From assembly GCA_031551725.1 (NCBI GenBank), contig JAVBNF010000001.1, positions 46,981-110,980 of the forward strand: a stretch of 64,000 nucleotides of DNA. Reading direction: 5' to 3'. The translations under genes and the position numbers were made by a program. Positions 9,614 through 17,838 of the stretch are shown here, one piece after another. The notes beneath the pieces are model-generated. The model saw nothing but the letters and a program-made list of their open reading frames with translations, was not told where the DNA came from and did no database searches. Every line of letters begins with the position of its first letter. Within the stretch, counting starts at the first letter, position 1. This stretch comes from JAVBNF01 sp031551725. GTDB lineage: Bacteria; Bacteroidota; Bacteroidia; Bacteroidales; P3.

Positions 9614-9646
9614 TAGGGGTTCAAAATATTGGACCCCTATTTTTTT
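9614..9646 (+). terminator. rpmA terminator (GTAGGGG-type palindrome)
   Basis: An 11-bp stem TAGGGGTTCAA / TTGGACCCCTA (one G-U pair) with a 4-base loop is followed directly by seven T residues. It fits an intrinsic terminator for rplU-rpmA. The stem sequence belongs to the dispersed GTAGGGG repeat family, so a repeat seems to be serving as terminator. Confidence 0.75.
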
Positions 9647-9658
9647 ATCCAATAACCC

Positions 9659-9686
9659 GTAGGGGTTCAATATTTTGAACCCCTAC
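9659..9686. repeat. Perfect GTAGGGGTTCAA palindrome
   Basis: GTAGGGGTTCAA, a TATT loop and TTGAACCCCTAC form a perfect 12-bp stem between two convergent genes. It is a second copy of the hairpin at 9614-9646, and related copies sit at 63025-63089. It lies 6 bases after the stop of the minus-strand DUF2141 gene and has no T-run on either side. Confidence 0.85.
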
Positions 9687-9691
9687 CATTT

Positions 9692-10108
9692 TTATAATTC
9701 AACCAATTTGATGGAAATTGTTTGATCTTTGTTCAACACGAATACCATGTCTTGAGGTTTCATTTTCAATCCTATTTTCACGTTGTTGCTGAGTCCGATT
9801 GGTTCTTTCGGCATGCCGATAAACGATTTATCCATTTTTTCGTTGGAATTTAAATCTTGATGCACAAAAACACCATACTCCCCCGATTTTAGCCCCTCAA
9901 AAACAATAGATTGTGGATTTTTTGTCGCAGCTTTTACAATTTTCCGCTCCGGTTTTTGGTTCGTATCGGTTTTTGACGCCGAAAAAACATATACAACGAT
10001 ATTTCCTTTTGCAGGCTTAAAATCAGAAATTTGAACAGTCAGTTTATATTGTGCCTGCGAACATAAACAAGAGAATAACAGCCCGAAAAATAAAAAAAAT
10101 CGCTTCAT
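9692..10108 (-). CDS. DUF2141 family secreted protein
   Basis: A 138-residue protein with a clear signal peptide (cleavage near SQAQ, residue 19). The mature part carries the family pattern: KGNIVVYVFS, then VFEGLKSGEYGVFVHQDLNSNEKMDKSFIGMPKEPIGLSNN. The DxNxNxKxD stretch resembles a metal-binding loop but no function is established for the family. It is a single gene between convergent rpmA and divergent lpxK. Confidence 0.88.
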   Translation of the reverse strand: MKRFFLFFGLLFSCLCSQAQYKLTVQISDFKPAKGNIVVYVFSASKTDTNQKPERKIVKAATKNPQSIVFEGLKSGEYGVFVHQDLNSNEKMDKSFIGMPKEPIGLSNNVKIGLKMKPQDMVFVLNKDQTISIKLVEL

Positions 10109-10215
10109 AATTTTAATACACGGAGTTAAAAATAAGGAATTTCTCTACAAAGATACCTTTTTTTTCATTTTTTTTATCTATCTTTACAAAATGATTTTGA
10201 AAAAATAGCAAGAAC

Positions 10216-11268
10216 ATGAAATCCATTCGCTTAATATTGGTTCCTTTTGTGCCCATTTACGCGTTTGTTGTATGGATACGCAACTTGCTGTTCAATATTC
10301 ATATTCTTCCTTCTCAGGCCGTTCCGAATTCTATTTGTGTCGGAAATATCTCTGCGGGTGGGACAGGTAAAACCCCACATGTTTCTTATTTAATTCATTT
10401 ACTTCAAGATAAAGTACAATTAAGTACAATTAGCCGTGGCTATGGCCGAAAGACAAATGGTTTTGTGCTGGCCACCGAGAAAAGTACGGCCTCCGAAATT
10501 GGCGACGAGCCGATGATTTTTACCAAATACATTCCGAAAATCCGCGTATGCGTAGACGGAAATCGCCGCCGTGCTCTACAAATGATCAAAAAAACATATC
10601 CTGAGACGAATTTTATTCTTTTTGATGATGGATTTCAGCATCGTTATATAAAACCCGGACTTTCGATTGTTTTAACAGATTTTTATCATCCTTTTTATGA
10701 TGATTTTTTACTTCCTGCCGGTAATTTGCGCGAACGCCCACAAGGCGTAAGAAGAGCTGATATTATTGTAGTAACCAAATGTCCACGTGTTTTATCACCT
10801 ATCACACGCGAAACGGTTTTGGAAGAATTAAAACCATTGCCTCATCAAAGTGTTTATTTTTCTTATTTGGAACATGGAAAAATGCGCGATATTCATGGAA
10901 ACATTATTGAAATTGATAAGCGTTCACATTCATATTGTATACTGCTTACAGGTATTGCCAATCCTTATCCGCTGGAAGAACATTTGAAAAAAGAAATCAC
11001 TGAAGTGGAGATAAAATCCTTCCGAGACCATCATTTTTTCAGTGAGAAAGAGCTTAAAAAACTTCGCACCTACTTTAATGACTATTACTGTAATCAAAAA
11101 TATGTCATCACAACCGAAAAAGATCTGATGCGGATGAAAGATACGCCGCAATTTGAGATTATAAAGGATCTGCCATTGTGCTACGTCCCTGTTGAAGTGA
11201 AATTTTTTGATGAGGATAACCTGGATTTTGACAAGAAAATAGTCGATTATGTTCACGAAAGCATCTGA
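10216..11268 (+). CDS. lpxK: Tetraacyldisaccharide 4'-kinase
   Basis: An inner-membrane-associated kinase that phosphorylates the lipid A precursor at the 4' position, so the cell makes lipid A. The P-loop GGTGKTPH is at residues 48-55, near the N-terminal membrane-anchoring segment, as in LpxK. The motif LFDDGFQHR (about residue 134) and LTDFYHPFYDDFLLPAGNLRE are typical. The 350 residues match the family. The final 20 bases overlap punA, so the two are translationally coupled. Confidence 0.95.
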   Translation: MKSIRLILVPFVPIYAFVVWIRNLLFNIHILPSQAVPNSICVGNISAGGTGKTPHVSYLIHLLQDKVQLSTISRGYGRKTNGFVLATEKSTASEIGDEPMIFTKYIPKIRVCVDGNRRRALQMIKKTYPETNFILFDDGFQHRYIKPGLSIVLTDFYHPFYDDFLLPAGNLRERPQGVRRADIIVVTKCPRVLSPITRETVLEELKPLPHQSVYFSYLEHGKMRDIHGNIIEIDKRSHSYCILLTGIANPYPLEEHLKKEITEVEIKSFRDHHFFSEKELKKLRTYFNDYYCNQKYVITTEKDLMRMKDTPQFEIIKDLPLCYVPVEVKFFDEDNLDFDKKIVDYVHESI

Positions 11269-12064
11269 AACTACAGTTTATATTCAAAATAAAATTAACG
11301 GTTTTAAACCACAAATCGGCATTATTCTTGGATCCGGATTGGGCGGATTGGTAGAGCATATTGATATTCAATATTCAATTGAATATCCTGAAATTCCAAA
11401 TTTCCCTGTATCTACCGTTAAAGGACACGGCGGACGCCTCGTTTTCGGCACATTGAGCGGTAAAAATGTAATTGCCATGCAGGGCCGTTTCCATTATTAT
11501 GAAGGCTACAACATGAAAGAAGTGGCCTATCCGGTGTTGATTATGAAACAACTCGGCATCTCACATTTGATCGTTTCTAATGCTTCCGGAGGGGTAAATC
11601 CCAATTTTTCCGTTGGCGATATTATGCTTATAACCGGCCACATCAACATGATGGCAACAAATCCCTTGATTGGTCCGAACGATGACCGTTTGGGAACACG
11701 TTTTCCAAGCATGCACGATGCCTATGATGCAAAATTGATTCAGAAAGCCCTGGACATTGGCAAAAAGAACAATATTAAATTACAAAAAGGTGTTTATGTT
11801 GCATTGAGCGGACCGACTTACGAAACTCCGGCAGAATACCGCATGATTCGTGCTATTGGTGGCGATGCGGTAGGCATGTCCACTGTTCCTGAAACCATTA
11901 TGGCACGTTATTTAGGTCTTGATGTTTTCGGATTATCCGTTATTTCCGATTTGGGCGGTGGTGAAGTGGCTGTTGAGGTTTCTCACGAAGAAGTCCTCGA
12001 AGCCGTTGGGAAATCCACGCCTTTGGTAGAACTTTTAGTAAAAGAATTGATAAAAGAAATTTAG
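11249..12064 (+). CDS. punA: Purine nucleoside phosphorylase
   Basis: The enzyme cleaves purine nucleosides with phosphate in purine salvage. Family signatures of the trimeric PNP/MTAP type II are visible: IGIILGSGLGGL (residues 22-33), VKGHGG, MQGRFHYYEGY, SNASGGVNP, LSGPTYETPAEYRM and DAVGMSTVPETIMAR. The 271-residue length is normal. The start ATG lies inside the lpxK 3' end. Confidence 0.96.
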   Translation: MFTKASETTVYIQNKINGFKPQIGIILGSGLGGLVEHIDIQYSIEYPEIPNFPVSTVKGHGGRLVFGTLSGKNVIAMQGRFHYYEGYNMKEVAYPVLIMKQLGISHLIVSNASGGVNPNFSVGDIMLITGHINMMATNPLIGPNDDRLGTRFPSMHDAYDAKLIQKALDIGKKNNIKLQKGVYVALSGPTYETPAEYRMIRAIGGDAVGMSTVPETIMARYLGLDVFGLSVISDLGGGEVAVEVSHEEVLEAVGKSTPLVELLVKELIKEI

Positions 12065-12091
12065 TCTTTAATTTTGGAGATATATAATAAA

Positions 12092-12499
12092 ATGGATATT
12101 AGTCATATTCCAATAAATGTTGATAAAGTAATAAAACACTGGCAGGAATCATCCGATGCAGATTATAAAACAATGCTGGATTTACAAAAATCTAAATCAT
12201 ATAGTTGGGCGTTGTTTTTAGGGCATATCACCATAGAGAAATTGTTAAAAGCTCACTATGTGAAGCAACATAAAGCACATGCTCCATTTACACACAACTT
12301 ATACCGATTAGCGGAGTTAGGAGGTCTTGAACTAAACGATGAACATGCTGACTGGCTCGACAAAATAACGACATTTAACATAAACGCTCGTTATGATGAT
12401 TATAAAAAAGAATTTTATGCAATGTGTACGCCTGAGTTCACAAAAGAATGGATTGAGAAAATAAAACTTTTACAATCATGGATCAAGCAACAGCTTTAA
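12092..12499 (+). CDS. HEPN domain protein (HepT-like)
   Basis: A protein of 135 residues starting at the ATG at 12092. A TTG 18 bases upstream is in frame but GGAG lies suitably before the ATG. The helical HEPN pattern is visible: SYSWALFLGHITIEKLLKAHYV, then HNLYRLAELGG, then FNINARYDDYKKEFY. HEPN proteins are RNases or RNase-like partners of MNT nucleotidyltransferases. The catalytic RX4-6H motif is not seen: the arginine of ARYDDYKKEF has no histidine at that spacing, so nuclease activity is doubtful. It overlaps the MNT gene by 22 bases. Confidence 0.85.
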   Translation: MDISHIPINVDKVIKHWQESSDADYKTMLDLQKSKSYSWALFLGHITIEKLLKAHYVKQHKAHAPFTHNLYRLAELGGLELNDEHADWLDKITTFNINARYDDYKKEFYAMCTPEFTKEWIEKIKLLQSWIKQQL

Positions 12500-12783
12500 A
12501 TGTAGCCCAACAATATGCAAATATTGTGAAAGCCAATATGCATTCGGACAAAATTATTCTTTTTGGTTCTTATTCAAAAGGTAATTTCAACGAAGAAAGC
12601 GATATTGATATTGCCGTTATTTTCAACGATTACAAGAATGCGATGGATATTCAAATGGAATTGATGAGGTTGAGAAGAAAAGTTGACAGTAGGATTGAAC
12701 CTCATCCTTTTCGCAAAAGCGAGTTTGAAATTTCGAATCCGATTGTTAATGAGATCATTAAGTTTGGGAAAGAAATTAATTAA
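12478..12783 (+). CDS. MNT-type minimal nucleotidyltransferase (MntA-like)
   Basis: A 101-residue protein with the exact nucleotidyltransferase motif GSX10DXD (FGSYSKGNFNEESDIDIAV, about residues 29-45). It lacks other domains. In HEPN/MNT (type VII) systems the MNT partner adds AMP to a tyrosine of the HEPN toxin and neutralises it. Here the HEPN gene comes first and the genes overlap, as in such operons. Both sit between punA and a methyltransferase gene on the same strand. Confidence 0.88.
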   Translation: MDQATALNVAQQYANIVKANMHSDKIILFGSYSKGNFNEESDIDIAVIFNDYKNAMDIQMELMRLRRKVDSRIEPHPFRKSEFEISNPIVNEIIKFGKEIN

Positions 12784-12802
12784 AAAGTTCGATTGATATT
12801 TT

Positions 12803-13336
12803 ATGTATAAACGTTTAAACGAAGAATTGAACCGCCTTTCTGTCGAAGCATTTAAAGAGGCTGAAAAAATCCCTCTGATTGTAATTTTAGATAATGTACG
12901 GAGTCAACACAATATTGGATCGGTTTTCCGCACTTCAGATGCTTTTTTGGTAAAACATCTTTACCTTTGCGGAATTACAGCTTGCCCACCTCAAAAGGAG
13001 ATTCATAAAACTGCTTTAGGTGCCACTGAAACCGTCGATTGGTCGTATGTTGAACAAACAGCCGCACTTATCTCACAATTAAAAGCAGACGGCTTTAAAA
13101 TTTATGCAATAGAACAGGCGTTTAATAGTGTAGATTTGGAAGCCTTTTCAGTTACTGATAATGAAAAAGTTGCTGTAATTTTCGGCAACGAAGTGGATGG
13201 TGTAAGCGACGAAGTGATGCAATTGGTAGATGGTGCAATCGAAATCTCACAATACGGGACGAAGCATTCCCTAAACATATCTGTTTGTGCAGGAATTGTT
13301 ATTTATCATTTAGGTAAATTATTCAAGAAATTTTAA
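12803..13336 (+). CDS. TrmH/SpoU-family RNA 2'-O-methyltransferase
   Basis: A 177-residue SPOUT methyltransferase using S-adenosylmethionine. The three SpoU motifs are present: motif 1 LDNVRSQHNIGSVFRTSDA (about 28-46), motif 2 AVIFGNEVDGVSDEV, motif 3 HSLNISVCAGIVIYHL. There is no N-terminal substrate-binding extension, so the RNA target (tRNA or rRNA) cannot be given. It ends at a strong bidirectional terminator shared with recA. Confidence 0.9.
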   Translation: MYKRLNEELNRLSVEAFKEAEKIPLIVILDNVRSQHNIGSVFRTSDAFLVKHLYLCGITACPPQKEIHKTALGATETVDWSYVEQTAALISQLKADGFKIYAIEQAFNSVDLEAFSVTDNEKVAVIFGNEVDGVSDEVMQLVDGAIEISQYGTKHSLNISVCAGIVIYHLGKLFKKF

Positions 13337-13356
13337 TTATTTTTAAACTAAATAAA

Positions 13357-13388
13357 AAGACCGTAAAATTTTATCATTTTACGGTCTT
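13357..13388. terminator. Bidirectional terminator between trmH-like gene and recA
   Basis: A perfect 12-bp stem, AAGACCGTAAAA paired with TTTTACGGTCTT around an 8-base loop, lies between convergent genes. A-rich and T-rich flanks on both sides suit termination in both directions. Confidence 0.85.
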
Positions 13389-13412
13389 ACTTATCTTGCA
13401 ATCTTACGATCT

Positions 13413-14432
13413 TTATTTCGCCAACGCTTCGCGAACTTTGGTTTCCAATTCCTCCGAAAGTTCCGGATTATCGAGCAACAATTGTTTCACAGCGTCACGT
13501 CCTTGACCAAGTTTGGTATCGCCATAGCTAAACCACGAACCACTTTTCTTGACAATGTTAAGGTCGACTCCCAAATCTATAATTTCTCCGATTTTCGAAA
13601 TTCCTTCTCCATACATCAAATCAAATTCAGCTGTGCGAAACGGAGGAGCTACTTTGTTTTTCACAATTTTCACTTTCACGCGGTTTCCAATTACACTCTC
13701 TCCTTCTTTGATTTGAGTGGCTTTGCGAATATCGATACGTACTGAAGCATAGAATTTCAAGGCATTACCACCGGTTGTAGTTTCGGGGTTTCCAAACATC
13801 ACACCGATTTTTTCACGCAATTGGTTGATAAAAATGCAGCAACAACCGGTTTTGCTGATTGTTCCTGTGAGTTTTCTTAATGCTTGCGACATTAAACGTG
13901 CATGCAAACCCATTTTCGAGTCGCCCATTTCTCCTTCAATTTCACTGCGCGGAGTAAGTGCGGCAACAGAGTCAACAACGATAATATCAATTGCACCGGA
14001 ACGGATAAGGTTTTCAGCAATTTCAAGGGCTTGTTCGCCGTTATCGGGTTGAGAAATCAACAAATCTTCTACTTTTACACCAAGTTTTTGTGCGTAAAAA
14101 CGATCGAATGCATGTTCGGCATCGATAAAAGCAGCTATCCCACCTTGTTTTTGCACTTCAGCAATGGCGTGGATAGCCAACGTTGTTTTACCGGACGATT
14201 CAGGTCCGTAAATTTCGATTACGCGGCCTTTCGGCAATCCGCCGATACCTAATGCCATGTCGACTCCGATGGAACCTGTGGAGATTACATCCACGGACTC
14301 TACCGCATCGTCGCTCATTTTCATGATCGCACCTTTTCCATACGATTTTTCAATTTTATCCAGCGTCAGTTGTAATGCTTTCAATTTTTCAGCTTTTGCG
14401 CTGTTTTCGGGTTCTTCTTGTTTTTTTGCCAT
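13413..14432 (-). CDS. recA: Recombinase RecA
   Basis: A DNA strand-exchange and SOS co-protease protein of 339 residues. The Walker A motif GPESSGKT is at about residues 76-83, Walker B is IIVVDSVAAL, and the conserved loops LMSQALRKLTG, GCCCIFINQLREKIGVMFGNPETTTGGNALKFYASVR are intact. The N-terminal Lys-rich segment is normal. A single gene with its own promoter; a 19-bp palindrome lies about 80 bases upstream of the start. Confidence 0.98.
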   Translation of the reverse strand: MAKKQEEPENSAKAEKLKALQLTLDKIEKSYGKGAIMKMSDDAVESVDVISTGSIGVDMALGIGGLPKGRVIEIYGPESSGKTTLAIHAIAEVQKQGGIAAFIDAEHAFDRFYAQKLGVKVEDLLISQPDNGEQALEIAENLIRSGAIDIIVVDSVAALTPRSEIEGEMGDSKMGLHARLMSQALRKLTGTISKTGCCCIFINQLREKIGVMFGNPETTTGGNALKFYASVRIDIRKATQIKEGESVIGNRVKVKIVKNKVAPPFRTAEFDLMYGEGISKIGEIIDLGVDLNIVKKSGSWFSYGDTKLGQGRDAVKQLLLDNPELSEELETKVREALAK

Positions 14433-14449
14433 AATATTATTTGTTTTTA

Positions 14450-14457
14450 CAAAGTTA
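14450..14457 (-). promoter_or_regulatory. recA promoter -7 element
   Basis: TAACTTTG on the minus strand, followed by TAAAAA, lies 18 bases upstream of the recA ATG. No clean TTTG is found at the -33 position, only a T-run, so this half-promoter is less certain than that of tetR. Confidence 0.5.
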
Positions 14458-14511
14458 CAAAATCATTTTTTAGAAAAAAAGTTGTTTTTATAAATAATTT
14501 ACGTTTTTGAA

Positions 14512-14530
14512 TGGTCGAAAATTTCGACCA
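14512..14530. promoter_or_regulatory. Palindrome TGGTCGAAAATTTCGACCA upstream of recA
   Basis: A perfect 9+1+9 palindrome lies between the ORF6N gene stop and recA, about 55 bases upstream of the recA -7 box. With a one-base centre it cannot form a good terminator hairpin, so a dimeric protein-binding site is more likely. An 18-base match (GGTCGAAAATTTCGACCA) lies inside the adjacent ORF6N gene. Confidence 0.55.
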
Positions 14531-14556
14531 CCTAGCGAAAATCAATATCTTACAAG

Positions 14557-15108
14557 TTAATCTTCATTTCTTCTTCGAATAGTATGCTTAAATTTCAACA
14601 TTGCCAGGTTTAGTTCTATCGAAGTTTCTGTGTCTGTTTTAGTCAAAGAATTCCCGAGAATTTCAGTCGTTAAAATTCCACTTTTTTGCAATAATGCTTG
14701 TTGTTCTTCTTCGTTTTCGCTTTGCGCGATGTTCGAGATAGTTCGTGCCAGCTCCCGCAAATTCGCAAACGCCTCCACAATCGCAATGGTTGTTTGTGTG
14801 GCATTCGGACTTTTGAGAATAGTGGCCAGCATATACAGACCTTTTTCGGTGAAAGCAATCGGACTTGCTGTAGAATGTTTAAGATTTTTGAACCGGTCGA
14901 AAATTTCGACCAGTTGCTGACGTTCAGCATCTTGCAAATTAAAAACGTATCCTTCCGGAAATTTATCCGGATTGTTTTTAACGGCTTCATTCACCCGTTT
15001 GGTTTCTACTCCGTAGAGTTCGGCCACATCGCGGTCGATGATAACTTGTTGGTCGCGAATGAGAATCACTTTGTTCTCGATTTCGCTGAAAGAAATAGGA
15101 AAATCCAT
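14557..15108 (-). CDS. ORF6N domain DNA-binding protein
   Basis: A 183-residue protein. The N-terminal ORF6N domain (about residues 9-95) shows KVILIRDQQVIIDRDVAELYGV, KRVNEAVKNNPDKFPEGYVF and the conserved DRFKNLKHST...AFTEKGLYMLATIL. Such domains come from phage antirepressors and are common as single chromosomal genes in Bacteroidota; the cellular role is unknown. The C-terminal part is helical and Glu/Gln-rich (QSENEEEQQALLQ). It lies just upstream of recA. Confidence 0.88.
   Translation of the reverse strand: MDFPISFSEIENKVILIRDQQVIIDRDVAELYGVETKRVNEAVKNNPDKFPEGYVFNLQDAERQQLVEIFDRFKNLKHSTASPIAFTEKGLYMLATILKSPNATQTTIAIVEAFANLRELARTISNIAQSENEEEQQALLQKSGILTTEILGNSLTKTDTETSIELNLAMLKFKHTIRRRNED
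14895..14911. repeat. Intragenic copy of the recA-upstream palindrome
   Basis: GGTCGAAAATTTCGACC inside the ORF6N coding region, encoding LVEIFDR on the minus strand. It has the same orientation and centre base as the copy at 14512-14530, 365 bases away. Confidence 0.6.
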
Positions 15109-15188
15109 AATTGAGGTTATTTAAATGTTTACATATATATAAACGCGATGACCCCCCGGATTATTTCTTAATAAATGTTAAAAATTTG

Positions 15189-15845
15189 TTAAAATTTCAT
15201 TGCTTCGTTGAAGAAGTTGTTAAACGGAGTCATTATTTTGAAATCCGCAACCACTTTTTCTACAAAATCGGGTGCTAAAAGTTCTTTTTCAGTTAAGCCT
15301 TTCCCAAGTGCGTAGTTCTTATATTTTAGCAGTTCGATGTCTGGAAAATCCTTTGGAAAATCGCGCGGAGGCATTTTCATTTTCCACTCTTCTTCCAATC
15401 CGCCGAACGTTTTCTTGAAAACTTTATTTTCTAATATCGCTTTAAAATCCTTGCTGTTGTAGTAAATTCCGTCTCTGCACTTGCGTAGAATCTCCGGTGG
15501 AACTTCGTAAACACCACCACCAATCATAAAATGTCCTTTTTGCAAATGAATATAATAACCGGAATTTATGCTTTTCCGTCCGCCCGGCGCGATAAAAGAC
15601 CCGAAATATTCTTTGTACGGGCTTTTATCTTTCGAAAAACGAACATCGCGGTAAATCCGGAACATACAGTCTTTGGCTTGCAAACCCGCAATATTCGGAT
15701 CTGTAAGCGAAAGTTTGTCAATTACTTCTTGTGTGATTTTTTCAACAGTTTCTTTAGCGGCTAAATATTCATTTTTATGTTCCGCAAACCATTCGCGATT
15801 GTTGTTTTTGCAAATGTTGTCTAAGAATTTTATTACTTCTTTCAT
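15189..15845 (-). CDS. DUF2461 (TIGR02453) family protein
   Basis: A 218-residue cytoplasmic protein. Conserved family features are visible: FLDNICKNNNREWFAEHKNEY at the N-terminus, FRIYRDVRFSKDKSPYKEYFGSFI in the centre, and GYYIHLQKGHFMIGGGVYEVPPEIL. The function of the family is unknown. The gene is followed by its own start at 15845 and lies 36 bases after the upstream O-methyltransferase stop, a probable co-transcribed pair. Confidence 0.9.
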   Translation of the reverse strand: MKEVIKFLDNICKNNNREWFAEHKNEYLAAKETVEKITQEVIDKLSLTDPNIAGLQAKDCMFRIYRDVRFSKDKSPYKEYFGSFIAPGGRKSINSGYYIHLQKGHFMIGGGVYEVPPEILRKCRDGIYYNSKDFKAILENKVFKKTFGGLEEEWKMKMPPRDFPKDFPDIELLKYKNYALGKGLTEKELLAPDFVEKVVADFKIMTPFNNFFNEAMKF

Positions 15846-15881
15846 GTTCTTTTATATTGGTTTGAATAGTTGTATAACTTC

Positions 15882-16532
15882 TCAAACTATTCGAATCATC
15901 ATCAAACCATCCCTTACCGGTAATAAAAGATTTTCCACCCGCGGATCGTTTTGCACAAAATCATTAAATTCGCGGATAATAAGGGTATCTTTGTCGTTGG
16001 CTTTTTCATCGATCACTTTCCCACTCCACAAAACATTATCAACTAAAATCATTCCGCCCGGACGCATTTTCGGGAGAATTTGTTGATAATAATTCAACAA
16101 ATTCGGTTTATCAGCATCAATAAAAACCAAATCGAAAATTTCGTTTAACGTAGGAATGATTTCCAATGCTAATCCAATGTGTTGCGTAATTTTTGATTGC
16201 AAATTTGCTTCCGCAAAAAAGCGATTGGAGATGTATTGGTATTCCGGATTTTTTTCAAGTGTAATCAATTGTCCATTTTCAGCTAATCCTTTTGCTAAGC
16301 AAATAGTCGCAAAACCTGTGAATGTTCCTATTTCCAGAATACGCTGCGGCTGCATCATCCGACTAATCATTTCGAGCAATTTGCCCTGTACGGCGCCCGA
16401 AAGCATGCGCGGATTAATCGTTTTCAAATGGGTTTCGCGAATCAATGCATGCAACACGACATCATCAAAACGCGTGTGTTTTTCGGCATAATCGAAGATT
16501 TCCGGATTTGAAATATTTTCAAATTCATTCAT
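15882..16532 (-). CDS. Class I SAM-dependent O-methyltransferase (COMT-like family 3)
   Basis: A 216-residue enzyme with motif I ILEIGTFTGFATICLAKGL (about residue 60), acidic ribose-binding GQLITLEKNPEYQ, and FIDADKPNLLNYYQQILPKMRPGGMILVDNVLWSGKV, the catechol O-methyltransferase-like active-site and metal-binding segment. The substrate is unknown. It probably shares a transcript with the neighbouring minus-strand genes. Confidence 0.92.
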   Translation of the reverse strand: MNEFENISNPEIFDYAEKHTRFDDVVLHALIRETHLKTINPRMLSGAVQGKLLEMISRMMQPQRILEIGTFTGFATICLAKGLAENGQLITLEKNPEYQYISNRFFAEANLQSKITQHIGLALEIIPTLNEIFDLVFIDADKPNLLNYYQQILPKMRPGGMILVDNVLWSGKVIDEKANDKDTLIIREFNDFVQNDPRVENLLLPVRDGLMMIRIV

Positions 16533-16550
16533 AAAACGAGATCAAAATGA

Positions 16551-17174
16551 TTAAAGCATGGTACCGAAACGAATGCCCAAGCAAAGCATTGGGCCCTTAT
16601 ATCCATATCCGAAAAAATCTTTTTTTATGTTTTTCTGCACAGTGGTGTTGCAAGAAGAATAGCCTGCAAAACGCCAACCAATGCCGCAATAAAAATCCAA
16701 ATACAATCGTGGAGAAACTTGAAACATCCAGCCATTAAGAACATCAACGCCGTATTGAATTACACGGCTATTTTGTATATCGTTGTATTCATCGGACACA
16801 TCTTGACTGGAATAGCGCCAAATTCCTCGCGCGGACACATAATAGCGAGGATGTGCCGACGTATAATAACGGTACGCTGCTCCTATTCCAAGCCCCTGCT
16901 TGGCATTTTCCACAAAAAGATATTCGCCGGACATTGTAAGCCATTGTTTTTTGTGTAAGCGGATGTCAACATCTATCCGCATTTGGTCGTCGATAAAATA
17001 TTGGGGAAGAAGCATAATCAAAACATTGCCGCCTCTTAGTTCATCTTTATTTTCGCCATAAGAATCTTCTATCACGGAGTTGCCGTTCATGCGTTTTCTG
17101 TCCATCACCACTTGCTGCGCAAAAAGCACAGTTGCAGGAATAAAAAACATGAATATGAAAAACAGACGACGCAT
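16551..17174 (-). CDS. Hypothetical exported protein, outer-membrane beta-barrel-like (paralogue A)
   Basis: A 207-residue protein with a signal peptide ending near LFAQQ. The rest alternates hydrophobic and polar residues with many aromatics (QWLTMSGEYLF, YYVSARGIWRYSS, LYLDFYCGIGWRF) and ends GYKGPMLCLGIRFGTML, typical of small outer-membrane barrels. No named family is recognised. It begins one base after the stop of the gene at 17176-17814 and shares with it the GYGY.G end and domain plan, so the two are tandem paralogues. Confidence 0.75.
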   Translation of the reverse strand: MRRLFFIFMFFIPATVLFAQQVVMDRKRMNGNSVIEDSYGENKDELRGGNVLIMLLPQYFIDDQMRIDVDIRLHKKQWLTMSGEYLFVENAKQGLGIGAAYRYYTSAHPRYYVSARGIWRYSSQDVSDEYNDIQNSRVIQYGVDVLNGWMFQVSPRLYLDFYCGIGWRFAGYSSCNTTVQKNIKKDFFGYGYKGPMLCLGIRFGTML

Positions 17175-17175
17175 A

Positions 17176-17814
17176 TTAAAATAAAACTCCCAAATTTAAG
17201 CCTAAATTTAACACATTTCCACTGTATCCGTAACCGAGTGCATTTTTTGCGAAAGCATTTTCAGAAGTCGTATTGGAGTATTCCCGTTTGCATGTGCGTA
17301 CGCCAACACCGCCATAAATATCAATAAAAAACACTTTTGCAAACACTTTATGAAAACCGATGTTGCAGTCGAAGCCGAATTTATAAATTGTTGTTGTGGA
17401 TTTTTCACCCGTTTCTATGTTGAAATAACGAAATTGCGGTCCGTAAGCCAAATAAATTTGGTATTCTTGTTCGCAGTTCGAATAGGGAATGTATTTGTGT
17501 TGAATATTACCGCCATATCCAATCATATCACGGATATCTGTTAAGCTGTTTACTGTATAATCTTCTTTTTTGTAAATGGCCAAAGACAGCTTAAGCCAAT
17601 TAAAATTGGCTATTTTCCGGTCATAATCAACTTGTATGCCGTTGAAAAGCAGTTCTTGCGTGGCAATTCCGACAGCATTATGAAAAAAAGTATTGGGGTC
17701 GTCGATAAAATTTTGAGAAGGAATTCGGGGTGTTTGCGCATAGAGCCCCTTGCTTCCGCTTATTAAAAGCAGCGCCGACAAAATAATTTTGCACAGTAGC
17801 GGAAGTCTTCCCAT
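17176..17814 (-). CDS. Hypothetical exported protein, outer-membrane beta-barrel-like (paralogue B)
   Basis: A 212-residue protein with a signal peptide ending near LYAQ. The mature region shows barrel-like strands (YLAYGPQFRYFNIETG, VFFIDIYGGVGVRTC) and ends GYGYSGNVLNLGLNLGVLF, matching the end of the downstream gene. Function unknown. It is the first gene of a two-gene unit and has a -7-like element 25 bases upstream. Confidence 0.75.
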   Translation of the reverse strand: MGRLPLLCKIILSALLLISGSKGLYAQTPRIPSQNFIDDPNTFFHNAVGIATQELLFNGIQVDYDRKIANFNWLKLSLAIYKKEDYTVNSLTDIRDMIGYGGNIQHKYIPYSNCEQEYQIYLAYGPQFRYFNIETGEKSTTTIYKFGFDCNIGFHKVFAKVFFIDIYGGVGVRTCKREYSNTTSENAFAKNALGYGYSGNVLNLGLNLGVLF

Positions 17815-17838
17815 TTACAATCGAGTTTATTTGAACTG

